Shown: in pieces, positions 28,519 to 36,468 of the stretch
Numbering within the stretch: the first letter of the stretch is position 1
Layout of the letters: each line of letters opens with the position of its first letter
Assembly: GCF_000213055.1 (NCBI RefSeq)
Contig: NZ_CM001165.1
Span: 2,317,445 to 2,381,444 of the forward strand
Length of the DNA: 64,000 bases
Direction of reading: 5' to 3'
Origin: Streptomyces sp. Tu6071
GTDB taxonomy: Bacteria; Actinomycetota; Actinomycetes; Streptomycetales; Streptomycetaceae
The notes under the pieces: model-generated
What the model was told of the DNA's origin: nothing
Seen by the model: only the letters and a program-made list of their open reading frames with translations
The model's database searches: none
Made by a program: the position numbers and the translations under genes

Positions 28519-29873
28519 GCCCCGCCCGCCTCCTCCCCCGGCGCGGACGCCCCCGCTTCCTGCTCGCGCAGGCCGAGGAGCCCGTGCGGGTGACCGTAGT
28601 GGTGGAACATGTACGTGTACAGGAGCCGCCTGACCCGCCGTTGACCGGGGACGTCGAAGGCGTCGCCGTCGTAGAGCGTCGGCAGGCGGCGCAGGTCGGG
28701 GAAGGCGGCGGTCACCTCGGCGCGATGCCTGCGCAGGGCCTCGGCGAGCGAGATGCGGGGCGCCGCAGCGAGCATGGCCATGACCGCGTGCACCGTCTCG
28801 CGCGCCTCCGCGTCGTTGACCGCGCCCATCGCCACGACGCAGCCGGCCGCGCCCTTGCGCAGGAAGAGTTCCGTGAAGCCGCGCAGCCGGGCCTCGCCCT
28901 GCGCGCTGTTGTCGACGGACCGCCCCGAGTGGCAGGCGTTGAGGTACACGACGGGGTGCTGTCCGGCGAGCGCGCGCATCGGCCGGGTGTTGAGTTCGCG
29001 CCAGGTGGTGTTGCCGAGCCGCAGCTCGCCGAGGCGCTCGCCGAACGTGCCATGGCAGGCGACGTAGACGAGCCCGGTCTCCTCGGCGACGTCTTCCAAC
29101 TGGTCCAGGAAGACGGGGAAACGGGTGTGCGAGGTGTGCGCGAAGGGCCGGAACGCCTCGGTGTCCCCGCTCATCCCCGCCTCGGTGTAGCTCAGCACGC
29201 GGCCGGGCCTCGGCGGCGCCGGCTCGGGCAGCCGTTCCCGCGGGTCCCGGACGATCCAGCGCGTCGTACGGAGCGTGGCGCCGAGCAGACGCGGGGGCGG
29301 CGAACCCGCGTGCTCGGCGTGCTCGGTCCGCTGGGCGGTGGGTCGTGCCGGGCGGCCGGGGAGCCACAGGAGTTCCCACGGGAGTTCGGAGCCCGTGTCG
29401 TCGCGGATGACGAGGCCGTGCCCGGGGCCGTGGGCGTCGGCGAGGCGCGCGAGCCAGTCGGTGAGGCGTTCGTGGCGCGCGGACCACTCGGCGACGGCGA
29501 GGAGGAGTTCGGAGGGGTCCTCGCCCTCGGAGTGAAGCCGGGCGAGCGTCAGGTCCGGGGCAATGAGCCGCTCCGGGTGCGGCGGCAGGTCGAGCGGCGG
29601 GTGCGCGCCGCACCAGCACCAGGCCCGCACCCGGTACGAGGTCAGGTCCCCGCTGCGCTCGCGCTGGACATGCATGAGGCTCAGCCCGGACGGCAGCCGG
29701 TGCCGCACGTCGATCCCGACCGCGCCGAGCCGGACCGGGCGTCGCGTCCGCGCGGCCTCGGCGACGTGCCTGGCCACCTCGCCCGCCTGCCGGGGCAAGG
29801 GGTGGAGGCGACGCAACGCGGCCCGCATCGCGGGGCCGGGACGGTGGGCGTCGGGAAGCTCGTCGTCCGTCAC
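28515..29873 (-). CDS. CHAT-domain (caspase-like) protease
   Basis: A 452-aa protein. The C-terminal half is a CHAT domain of the caspase/separase clan with both catalytic residues visible: His274 in YVACHGTFG and Cys314 in YLNACHSG. The strand SELPWELLWLPGRP near residue 165 is a typical CHAT entry motif. The N-terminal 150 residues are an unrecognised alpha/beta region. I chose GTG 29873, which overlaps the upstream stop by four bases and has AGGAGG at good distance; GTG 29876 is the alternative. CHAT proteases next to NB-ARC or MoxR-vWA modules act as effectors in bacterial conflict systems, so proteolysis of host or partner proteins upon activation is the likely role. Confidence 0.92.
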   Translation of the reverse strand: MTDDELPDAHRPGPAMRAALRRLHPLPRQAGEVARHVAEAARTRRPVRLGAVGIDVRHRLPSGLSLMHVQRERSGDLTSYRVRAWCWCGAHPPLDLPPHPERLIAPDLTLARLHSEGEDPSELLLAVAEWSARHERLTDWLARLADAHGPGHGLVIRDDTGSELPWELLWLPGRPARPTAQRTEHAEHAGSPPPRLLGATLRTTRWIVRDPRERLPEPAPPRPGRVLSYTEAGMSGDTEAFRPFAHTSHTRFPVFLDQLEDVAEETGLVYVACHGTFGERLGELRLGNTTWRELNTRPMRALAGQHPVVYLNACHSGRSVDNSAQGEARLRGFTELFLRKGAAGCVVAMGAVNDAEARETVHAVMAMLAAAPRISLAEALRRHRAEVTAAFPDLRRLPTLYDGDAFDVPGQRRVRRLLYTYMFHHYGHPHGLLGLREQEAGASAPGEEAGGA

Positions 29874-31780
29874 CACGCCTCCTCCCCCGCCGCGCCCGCA
29901 GAACCCGGCGCATTCCCCGCGCCGGCCGGAGCCGCCGGCGCGGGCAGCGCCAGCCGCTCCGCGCGCAGCGCCTCGGCGAACGCGGGGGTCAGCGCCGCCG
30001 CGTTCCCGGGGACGAGGAGCGTGACGCGCAGCCGGGTGCGGTCGAGCGCGGTGAGGCGCGCGGCCTGCGCCAGGCTGTCCCGTACCGCCCGGTCGCCCAC
30101 GGGCACGGGCGGGAAGCGGCCCGAGAGGCTGCTGTCGAGCGGGACGTTGGCGCGCCCGTCGCTCGCGACGACGAGCCATGCCTCCACGAGCCTGCCGCCG
30201 TACTGGCCGAAGGCATGGCGCAGTTCGGCGGCGGCAAGCGAGAGGGCGTGCGGCAGAGGGGTGGCGCGGCCCGCCGGGCGGCGCAGCGCCGCGGCGAGGC
30301 GCGGGTCGAGCACACGGCGCGCGGCGAAGACCTCGGCGCGCAGTTCGTGCGCGGCACCCGCCGCGCCCGCCTCCACGACGCAGAGCCCGGCGCGTTCGCT
30401 GTAGGCCCAGTCGAGGAAGGGCCGCAGGCTCGCGCTCCAGTCGCCGCCGGGGCGGGCGGTGTGGTCGAGGAGCAGGACGAGCAGCCGCTCGGGGACGGGG
30501 GCGCGTACGTAGGCGCGCAGGTCCGCCGGGTCGATGCGCAGCCACCCCGCCGTCCCGCGCAGCGCCGCGAGGCGCGCCGCCTCGACGACGGTCGGCACCG
30601 GGGCCACCTCGCGCACGGTGCGCGCGCGCCGGGTGCCGATGACCGCGCCGTGCTCGCCGCCCGGCTCGGTGCGCGCACGCGGTCCGAGCGCGGTGCGGGC
30701 GGCGGTCGGCTGCTCGGTGTCCTCCGGGTACGGGGCCTCCGCGGCGCGCTCGGCCTCGACCGGCGCGGTGCCGATCGCCCGGGGCGGCGACGGTCTGCTG
30801 ACGCGTTCCACGGGGCCCGGCGTGTTTCCCGCCACGGGCGGCGTGGGTCCGGACGCGGGCTCGCCGGCCGGGTCCCGGCGCGGGGCGCTCTCGGCGGGTA
30901 CGGGGGCGGAGGGCAACGGGGCGTGGAGCCCGAGCACGGCGGCGGCCCGCTCGGCGTGCGCCCTCCCGGCCGCCGGGTCGCCGTCGAGCCGCGCGAGGCC
31001 GCGTGCGAGGCGCCCGAGGGCGAGCAGCCGCCGCCCTGTGGCCCGTTCCCCGCCCAGCTCCACGATCCGGGCGAGGGCGGCCTCGTCGAGCGGTACGCGG
31101 GCGGGGTCGGGCAGGGCGCGGCCTCTGCCGGGCACCCGCGTCCCGTGCCCCGCGAGTGCGGTCGGCGTCACGGACCGCAGGGCACGCGCCGCGCAGCGGA
31201 GCGGGAAGCGGTCGAGGAGATGGGCGGAGAGCTGGGCCGCGTCCTCGGTGGAGCAGCAGGCGAGCCAGCATGCGCGCGGGCGCAGTCGCAGGCGCAGGCC
31301 GGGGCGTTCGACGACGGTGTCCTCACTGCCGAGGAACTGGAGCGCCGCGCGCAGCCCGGCCGTGCTGAGGCGGCTCAGTTCGGGGACGACGACCAGCGGC
31401 GGTGGCCCCGGGGCCAGCTCGGCGGAGAGGAGGGCGCCGGGGGCGAGGAGCGGGGTCCCCTCGCCGCCGGGGCCGGCGCTGAGTCTCGTCCACAGGTCGG
31501 CGTCCCGCGCGCCCGCGCCGAGGTGGACGACGGGCGCGGGCCCCGCCCCGTCGCCGAGGAGGTCGCGGAGCACGGTGGTGACGACGGGCAGCAGTCCTGG
31601 CGGCGGGTCGAGGAGGAGGAGCCCGCCGAGTCCGGGGTCGGCGGCGGCGCAGACGAGGAGCGTCCGCAGTGCCTCGGCGGAGCCGGGCATCCCGTCCCGC
31701 CACGCCCCCGCCGCTCCCCCGGACAGCACCGCCCCCTTCGCCTCGGATGGGGCCGCCCCCGTCCCCTCCTCCCTCGTCAT
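29870..31780 (-). CDS. ChlD-like vWA protein of the MoxR-vWA module
   Basis: A 636-aa protein resembling the D subunit of magnesium chelatase. The N-terminal 260 residues look like an inactive AAA-type lid (LLVVVPELSRLS-like strand in place of Walker B), followed by a long Pro/Ala-rich linker and a vWA domain from about residue 430. The MIDAS line reads LLDHTARPG instead of D-x-S-x-S, so one metal-coordinating Ser is changed to Arg; the later THR/ASP (VVASDGRANVP) is present. The start ATG 31780 overlaps the stop of the ATPase gene by four bases. It should form a chelatase-like ring with that ATPase, working on proteins rather than on a metal. Confidence 0.85.
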   Translation of the reverse strand: MTREEGTGAAPSEAKGAVLSGGAAGAWRDGMPGSAEALRTLLVCAAADPGLGGLLLLDPPPGLLPVVTTVLRDLLGDGAGPAPVVHLGAGARDADLWTRLSAGPGGEGTPLLAPGALLSAELAPGPPPLVVVPELSRLSTAGLRAALQFLGSEDTVVERPGLRLRLRPRACWLACCSTEDAAQLSAHLLDRFPLRCAARALRSVTPTALAGHGTRVPGRGRALPDPARVPLDEAALARIVELGGERATGRRLLALGRLARGLARLDGDPAAGRAHAERAAAVLGLHAPLPSAPVPAESAPRRDPAGEPASGPTPPVAGNTPGPVERVSRPSPPRAIGTAPVEAERAAEAPYPEDTEQPTAARTALGPRARTEPGGEHGAVIGTRRARTVREVAPVPTVVEAARLAALRGTAGWLRIDPADLRAYVRAPVPERLLVLLLDHTARPGGDWSASLRPFLDWAYSERAGLCVVEAGAAGAAHELRAEVFAARRVLDPRLAAALRRPAGRATPLPHALSLAAAELRHAFGQYGGRLVEAWLVVASDGRANVPLDSSLSGRFPPVPVGDRAVRDSLAQAARLTALDRTRLRVTLLVPGNAAALTPAFAEALRAERLALPAPAAPAGAGNAPGSAGAAGEEAW

Positions 31781-32757
31781 GCGCCGGTCGTGCCCAGGAG
31801 TTCGTCGAGGACCGCTTCCTCGGCCGGGGTCCAGCGGTGGCCGCCCTCCTGGGTGGTGTCGGGGCGGCGGTGGCGGAAGGCCATCGGGAGGACGGCACGC
31901 AGGTGCGCGGGGCTCGTCGTGATGGCGCCTTCGAGTGCGGCGAGCGCGCGGGCGGCCCGTATCGCCGTGAGGTCGCCCCGGTGCCCGTACACCTCCAGGC
32001 GGCTCGCGGCCTGCGCGCACAGCGAGAGCAGTTCCTCGGGGACATCGATGTGAGGGAGTGCCGCGCGGGCCCGGCCGAGCGCGGCGCGCCGCTCGGCGTC
32101 GGCGGCGCGGGCCTCGGCGAGCCACGGCGAAGTCCCGCCCGCGCGTTCGACGGCGCGCTCGGTGTCGAAGCGCAGTACCGTGCGGACCATGGCCTGGCGC
32201 TCGGCCGCGTCGAGTTCCGCGACGGGCACGAGGAGCCCGAAACGGTCGAGAAGCTGGGGGCGCAGGCCGCCCTCCTCCGGGTTCATGGTGCCGCACAGGG
32301 CGAAGGAGACGGCGCTGACGTCGTTCCTGCCCTCGCGCTGCACCGAGAGCACGCCGGTCGCCGCCGCGTCGAGTATGAGGTTCACGATGTGGTCGTCGAG
32401 GAGGTTGACCTCGTCGATGTAGAGGAGGCCGCGTTCGCCCGCCTCGGCGAGCAGGCCCGGCTGCTTGCTCGCCCTGCTGCGCAGCAGCGCGTCGAGTTCC
32501 CAGCCGCCGAGTACGCGGTCGTCCGTGGCGTTGATGGGGAGGGTGACCGGGAGGAGTCCCTCGGTCATGAGGCCGAAGGCGCGTACGACGGTGGACTTGG
32601 CGGTGCCGCGCTGGCCGCTGAGCAGCACGCCGCGGATCGCGGGCTCCACGTACTGGAGTTCCAGGGCGCGTTTCGCCGCCTCCTGCCCCACCACGAGGCC
32701 GTACGGCAGGATTTCCGGCCCGGGGTCGCGTGGGGCGGGGGGTTGTGGGGCGGGCAT
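31777..32757 (-). CDS. ChlI/MoxR-type AAA+ ATPase
   Basis: A 326-aa AAA+ ATPase close to magnesium chelatase subunit I. Walker A is SGQRGTAKST, Walker B GLLYIDEVNLL, the sensor segment FALCGTMNPEEGGLRPQLLDRFGL, and a lid domain follows with YGHRGDLTAIRAARALAAL. The start ATG 32757 shares one base with the stop of the upstream gene (TGATG), and its own stop overlaps the vWA gene. Chelatase and cobalamin or bacteriochlorophyll genes are absent, so the chelatase reaction is unlikely; the ATPase probably remodels proteins with its vWA partner. Confidence 0.9.
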   Translation of the reverse strand: MPAPQPPAPRDPGPEILPYGLVVGQEAAKRALELQYVEPAIRGVLLSGQRGTAKSTVVRAFGLMTEGLLPVTLPINATDDRVLGGWELDALLRSRASKQPGLLAEAGERGLLYIDEVNLLDDHIVNLILDAAATGVLSVQREGRNDVSAVSFALCGTMNPEEGGLRPQLLDRFGLLVPVAELDAAERQAMVRTVLRFDTERAVERAGGTSPWLAEARAADAERRAALGRARAALPHIDVPEELLSLCAQAASRLEVYGHRGDLTAIRAARALAALEGAITTSPAHLRAVLPMAFRHRRPDTTQEGGHRWTPAEEAVLDELLGTTGA

Positions 32758-33185
32758 CAGGGGGTTTCCGGTGGGGGTGGGGCGGGTGTCGGGGTGGGGG
32801 GCTCCGCGTCGGTGAGGGTGGGGGGTGTGCGGCCCGGGGCCCAGCGGAAGGTGAGCTGGAGCTGAGCCTCCGCCGTGGACTTGGCGAGGCCGATCGTGCC
32901 TCCGGCCTCGACGCGGATGGCGAGTTGCAGCTCGACCTCCTCGGGGCGCACCGCGCGGCCGAGGGCGTTGAAGCGGGCGGCGGCCTGGCGGGCGCAGCGT
33001 TCGGCGAGGTCGAGAGCGTCGCCGTAGGAGTCGCGGACGATGGTGCCGACCCGTTGCGCGCCGTTGCCCCGGGCCCGTACGTCGTCCCACAGGCCGTCGT
33101 TCTCGCGCTGCGCGGGCAGCCCGGTGTCGACGAAGATCGGGATGTCCTCGTCCGGCGCGCTCCCCTGCCCGGCCGCTTCCGCCAT
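32757..33185 (-). CDS. Trypco1 (CU044_2847-type) small protein
   Basis: A 142-aa protein. Its core, RPEEVELQLAIRVEAGGTIGLA followed by STAEAQLQLTFRW, is the beta-hairpin signature of the trypsin-co-occurring domain 1 group, found next to trypsin-like proteases, CHAT and MoxR-vWA genes in actinobacteria. The N-terminus IPIFVDTGL is also typical. A Pro-rich tail ends it. The start ATG 33185 has GGGGGAG in front. It is the first gene of a five-gene chain in which every junction overlaps by 1-4 bases. Biochemical role unknown; likely an adaptor or regulatory partner. Confidence 0.82.
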   Translation of the reverse strand: MAEAAGQGSAPDEDIPIFVDTGLPAQRENDGLWDDVRARGNGAQRVGTIVRDSYGDALDLAERCARQAAARFNALGRAVRPEEVELQLAIRVEAGGTIGLAKSTAEAQLQLTFRWAPGRTPPTLTDAEPPTPTPAPPPPETP

Positions 33186-33220
33186 GCTCTCCCCCTCGCC
33201 TCGCACCCCGGCACGTGCCT

Positions 33221-33247
33221 CAACTCCATTATTCCGCGAGGGAGTTG
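33221..33247. promoter_or_regulatory. Inverted repeat upstream of the Trypco1 operon
   Basis: CAACTCC (33221-33227) and GGAGTTG (33241-33247) are a perfect 7-bp inverted repeat with a 13-base A/T-richer spacer, 36 bases upstream of the first start codon of the five-gene operon. It may be an operator or leader hairpin; the 152-base gap is the only room for this operon's promoter. Confidence 0.35.
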
Positions 33248-33337
33248 CTTTTCGTGTCGGAGTGCGGAATTCACCGGGCGGCGACGGCCGGTCCCCGGGG
33301 CCGCTCTCCGCGGCCCCGGGGTCCCCGCCGCGCTCCG

Positions 33338-36300
33338 TCAGGTCGTCTGCGGCTCGAAGTCCCAGAAGGGGCGCTGCCGGGAGCGGGCCGAGACGGTGTG
33401 GACGTGCTGCGGGCCGAGCGTCTGGGCGAGGTCGTCGAGCGCGGCCGACTCCTCCTTGTCGGCGGCCTCGCGCTTGCGCAGGGCGCGCAGGTCGGCGGCG
33501 TGCGCGATCCGGGCGCTGAGCGTGAGCGGGTGCGTACGGCCGAGGGACTCGGCGGCCTGCACCGCCGTCTTCGCCGTGAGGCGTTCCGCGCTCTCCACGT
33601 CGCCGAGGACGTTGCGGATCGCGGCGGTGTTGACGGCGCAGCCGAGGGACCACGGGTGCCAGGCGCCGACCGCGCGCTCCATCGTGACGAGCGCTTCCTC
33701 GCTCATCTCCAGGGCCTGTTCGCGCTCGCCGAGGTTGCGCAGGATGAGGGCGAGGTTGCCGCGCACCCCGGCGGTGTAGGGGTGCGCGTCGCCGAGGGTC
33801 CTGCGGTACGAGAGGTCGACGCGCTCGCCGGTCCTGCGCGCCTCGTCGATGTCCCCGTGCTCGCGCAGGAAGGAGCTGAGGCTCGCGAGGAAGAGGAGCG
33901 TCGTGGGGTGCCGGCCGCCGATGACGCGTTCGCAGCGTTCGACGACGGAGGCGAGCGCGATCCCGGCCTCCTGCCGCTGGCCCTGGCGGTAGCGGCCCAT
34001 CGCGAGCCCGAACTCGGCGCGCAGGGTCTGCGGGTGGTCGCTCCCCATGACGAGCTGGTTCTCGCGGACGCTCATCTCCAGGTTGGAGCACGCTTCCTCG
34101 TTGCGCCCGAGCAGGCGCAGGTCGGTCGCGTAGGAGATCTCGGAGAACAGGGTCCAGGGGTGGCGCCGGGCGAGCAGCCTGCGGCGGTCCTCCAGGATGC
34201 GCCGGTCGATCGCGAGCGCGCCCTCGTAGTCGCCGAGGAGGCGGAGCGAGGCGGCGACGTTGTTCTGGGCGCTGAGGTAGCGGGAGTCCTCGGGGCCGAC
34301 GAGTTCGCGGTAGGTGTCGGCGAGCCACACCGACAGCTCCTTGGCCTCCTCGAAGCGGCCGAGCCCGCGCAGGTCGGCGGCGAGTCCGCCGGCCGCGCGC
34401 AGGTGGTCGAGGTCCTCCTCGCCCTTGGTGCGGCGCAGGAACTCGACGGCCGGGCGCTCGATCCGCTCGGTGGGACCGTACTCGCCGAGGGTGCGCAGCA
34501 CGTTGGCGTAGTGGTGGGTGACGTCCCAGACCCGGGGGTGCTCGGCGCCGAGGACCTCGCGCCAGGTCTCCAGGGCGCGCTGCCCGAAGGTCCGCCCGGC
34601 GTCGTACTCGCCCGAGAGGTACATGTACCGCAGGCAGTTGAGGACGAGGCGCTGCACGTCGGCGTCCGTGCTGTGCAGGACGTCGGCGTACTTGAGGTGC
34701 GGGACGATCTCGGCGTAGCGGGGCCAGTTGCGGGTGTCGGTGGGGCGGCCGGGGTCGGCGAGCGCGAGGGCGCGCCGCACGGTGTCGGCGAGACCGACGC
34801 CCTCCTCCGCCGAGATGTCGCTGTGCACGATTTGATGGACCATTCGGTGCAGGTAGAGGGATTCTCCGGACTGGGCGTCCTCGGTGGCCCCTTCGTGGGA
34901 CTCCAGGCGGACGACGGAGTACTGGCGCAACTGGTTGACGGCCCTGTTCCAGCGGAGCGGGTCGTTGAGCAGGCCGACGAGCTGTTCCGGCACGCCCTTC
35001 GCGGGCAGGTCCCGCAGGAACCACACGGGGATGAGGCCGGGGGCGAAGTACGTGCACAGGCGCAGCAGGTCGATGGACTCGGGCACGGTGTCCCTGAGCC
35101 GGTTGAGCAGTATGCTCCACGCGGTCTGGAAGGCCGCGGGGAAGTCGGCGGAGACCTTGACGACGCTCGTGTCACCGCCCTCCTCCAGCAGTGCGATGTA
35201 CTGCTCGATGGAGATGTCCGAGTCGTTGAGCCAGCCGGCGGCCTGGTCGAGGACGAGCGGCATGTCGCCGAGGGCCTCGGCGAGCCGGTCGGCCTCCGCC
35301 TCGTCGAGGCGCGGTGCCCGGCGGCGGATGAAGGCGACGGACTCGTCGCGCGCGTAGACCGGCACGTCGAGCAGCCGGCTGTTGTGCTGGCTCCAGTCGG
35401 TGTTGCGGGAGCTGATCAGGACGTGTCCGGGGCCGGTCGGGAGCAGGTCCCAGACCTCCTCGGGCTCGTCGGCCCCGTCCACGACGATGAGCCACTTGGC
35501 GTACGGGTCGCCGCGCCGCAGCGCGTCGAGCGCGGCGCGCAGCCGCTCGCCGTACTCGTCGCCCGTGCGCAGGCCGAGGGCGGTGGACAGCTCGGCGAGG
35601 CCGCGCCGGTAGGTGCCGCGGTTCTCCGCGCTGATCCACCACACGACGTCGTACTCGGAGCCGAAGCGGTAGACGTACTCGGCGGCGAGCTGTGTCTTGC
35701 CGACGCCCGACATGCCGTTGAGGGTAAGGACGCCCGCGCCCTCACCGGCCTCCGAGAGGTAGTGGTACGCCTCGTTCAGCAAGGTCTCGCGGCCCGTGAA
35801 GCGGGTGTTGCGGCGCGGGACGGCGCCCCAGACCTCGGGGGTGTCGAGGGGGAACCGGGGTCCCGGGGTCGCGTTGACGCGGGCGGGGAGGCGGTCGGTG
35901 GGCAGGCCGAGGGCGAGCAGCACGCGGCGCTCGGCCTCGCGCTCGCCGATGCCGGTCAGCTCGGAGGGGGCGAGCGCCGTGGTCGCGGTGGGCAGGGCGC
36001 CGCTCGCGACGCTCACGGCGGCGAAGCGCGCGCGGTGCGGCGGGACGACGTTGCGCAGCGCGGTGTTCCACTCGGGCACGGTGCGGGGGCCGAGCTGGAA
36101 GTACCAGTCGCTGAGGATCAGGAGGACCTTGCCCGGCGCGAGCACCAGGTCGGCGAAGCTCGTCTCCAGGCTCTCGGAGACCGGCGGGTCCCAGCGCTGG
36201 AAGGACACCTGGTACCCGCGCAGGTTGAGGCGGTGACCGATCCAGGCCGCCCAGGCGCGGTTGAAGCCGGCGAAGCTGATCGTGATCGGCTCCGTGACCG

Positions 36301-36343
36301 GCGGCCGGCCGGCACCACCGCTCGTGCCTGTCCCCGTTGTCAT
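33338..36343 (-). CDS. fxsT: FxSxx-COOH system TIR-NB-ARC-TPR protein FxsT
   Basis: A 1001-aa protein. A TIR-like domain starts at about residue 20 (ITISFAGFNRAWAAWIGHRL) and contains VLLILSDWYFQLG. NB-ARC has P-loop GMSGVGKTQ (210-218), Walker B KWLIVVDGADEPEE and VLDQAAGWLN. Some twelve TPR-type repeats of about 42 residues follow to the end, closing FWDFEPQTT. This is the family named FxsT in FxSxx-COOH peptide systems. A good GGGAGGG site precedes ATG 36343. It lies 125 bases behind the HEXXH gene; a structured leader fills the gap. It probably senses the modified peptide or a threat and oligomerises; whether the TIR part cleaves NAD cannot be told. Confidence 0.92.
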   Translation of the reverse strand: MTTGTGTSGGAGRPPVTEPITISFAGFNRAWAAWIGHRLNLRGYQVSFQRWDPPVSESLETSFADLVLAPGKVLLILSDWYFQLGPRTVPEWNTALRNVVPPHRARFAAVSVASGALPTATTALAPSELTGIGEREAERRVLLALGLPTDRLPARVNATPGPRFPLDTPEVWGAVPRRNTRFTGRETLLNEAYHYLSEAGEGAGVLTLNGMSGVGKTQLAAEYVYRFGSEYDVVWWISAENRGTYRRGLAELSTALGLRTGDEYGERLRAALDALRRGDPYAKWLIVVDGADEPEEVWDLLPTGPGHVLISSRNTDWSQHNSRLLDVPVYARDESVAFIRRRAPRLDEAEADRLAEALGDMPLVLDQAAGWLNDSDISIEQYIALLEEGGDTSVVKVSADFPAAFQTAWSILLNRLRDTVPESIDLLRLCTYFAPGLIPVWFLRDLPAKGVPEQLVGLLNDPLRWNRAVNQLRQYSVVRLESHEGATEDAQSGESLYLHRMVHQIVHSDISAEEGVGLADTVRRALALADPGRPTDTRNWPRYAEIVPHLKYADVLHSTDADVQRLVLNCLRYMYLSGEYDAGRTFGQRALETWREVLGAEHPRVWDVTHHYANVLRTLGEYGPTERIERPAVEFLRRTKGEEDLDHLRAAGGLAADLRGLGRFEEAKELSVWLADTYRELVGPEDSRYLSAQNNVAASLRLLGDYEGALAIDRRILEDRRRLLARRHPWTLFSEISYATDLRLLGRNEEACSNLEMSVRENQLVMGSDHPQTLRAEFGLAMGRYRQGQRQEAGIALASVVERCERVIGGRHPTTLLFLASLSSFLREHGDIDEARRTGERVDLSYRRTLGDAHPYTAGVRGNLALILRNLGEREQALEMSEEALVTMERAVGAWHPWSLGCAVNTAAIRNVLGDVESAERLTAKTAVQAAESLGRTHPLTLSARIAHAADLRALRKREAADKEESAALDDLAQTLGPQHVHTVSARSRQRPFWDFEPQTT

Positions 36344-36396
36344 ACGACACCCTCCCGGCTGCGTCCCGGCCCCGCGGCGCCGGGCCCTTCGCCTGC

Positions 36397-36434
36397 CTCG
36401 CGGTGGTCACACCGCGAGTGGTTCGATTCCACTC
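36397..36434 (-). promoter_or_regulatory. Two mutually exclusive hairpins in the fxsT leader
   Basis: CTCGCGGTG / CACCGCGAG (9 bp, GTCA loop on the forward strand, 36397-36418) and GAGTGG / CCACTC (6 bp, 7-base loop, 36416-36434) share three bases, so only one can form fully. They lie between the HEXXH stop and the fxsT ribosome binding site. The second resembles a tRNA T-arm on the forward strand but no tRNA surrounds it. Switch-like control is only a possibility. Confidence 0.3.
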
Positions 36435-36468
36435 AACGTACCGTGCGGTGAAGCTTTTTCACGAGTCG

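Noticed and set aside
29563..30404. Plus-strand frames opposite the CHAT and vWA genes
   Set aside because: Composition-only frames; the minus-strand genes have motifs, overlaps and ribosome binding sites.
31777..32757. Magnesium chelatase subunits I and D for chlorophyll or cobalamin synthesis
   Set aside because: No pathway genes nearby, and the neighbours (Trypco1, CHAT, NB-ARC) point to a conflict-type MoxR-vWA module.
36404..36440. tRNA-like GGTTCGATTCC T-arm
   Set aside because: No matching acceptor, D or anticodon arms upstream within 75 bases, so it is not a tRNA gene. Kept only as a hairpin.
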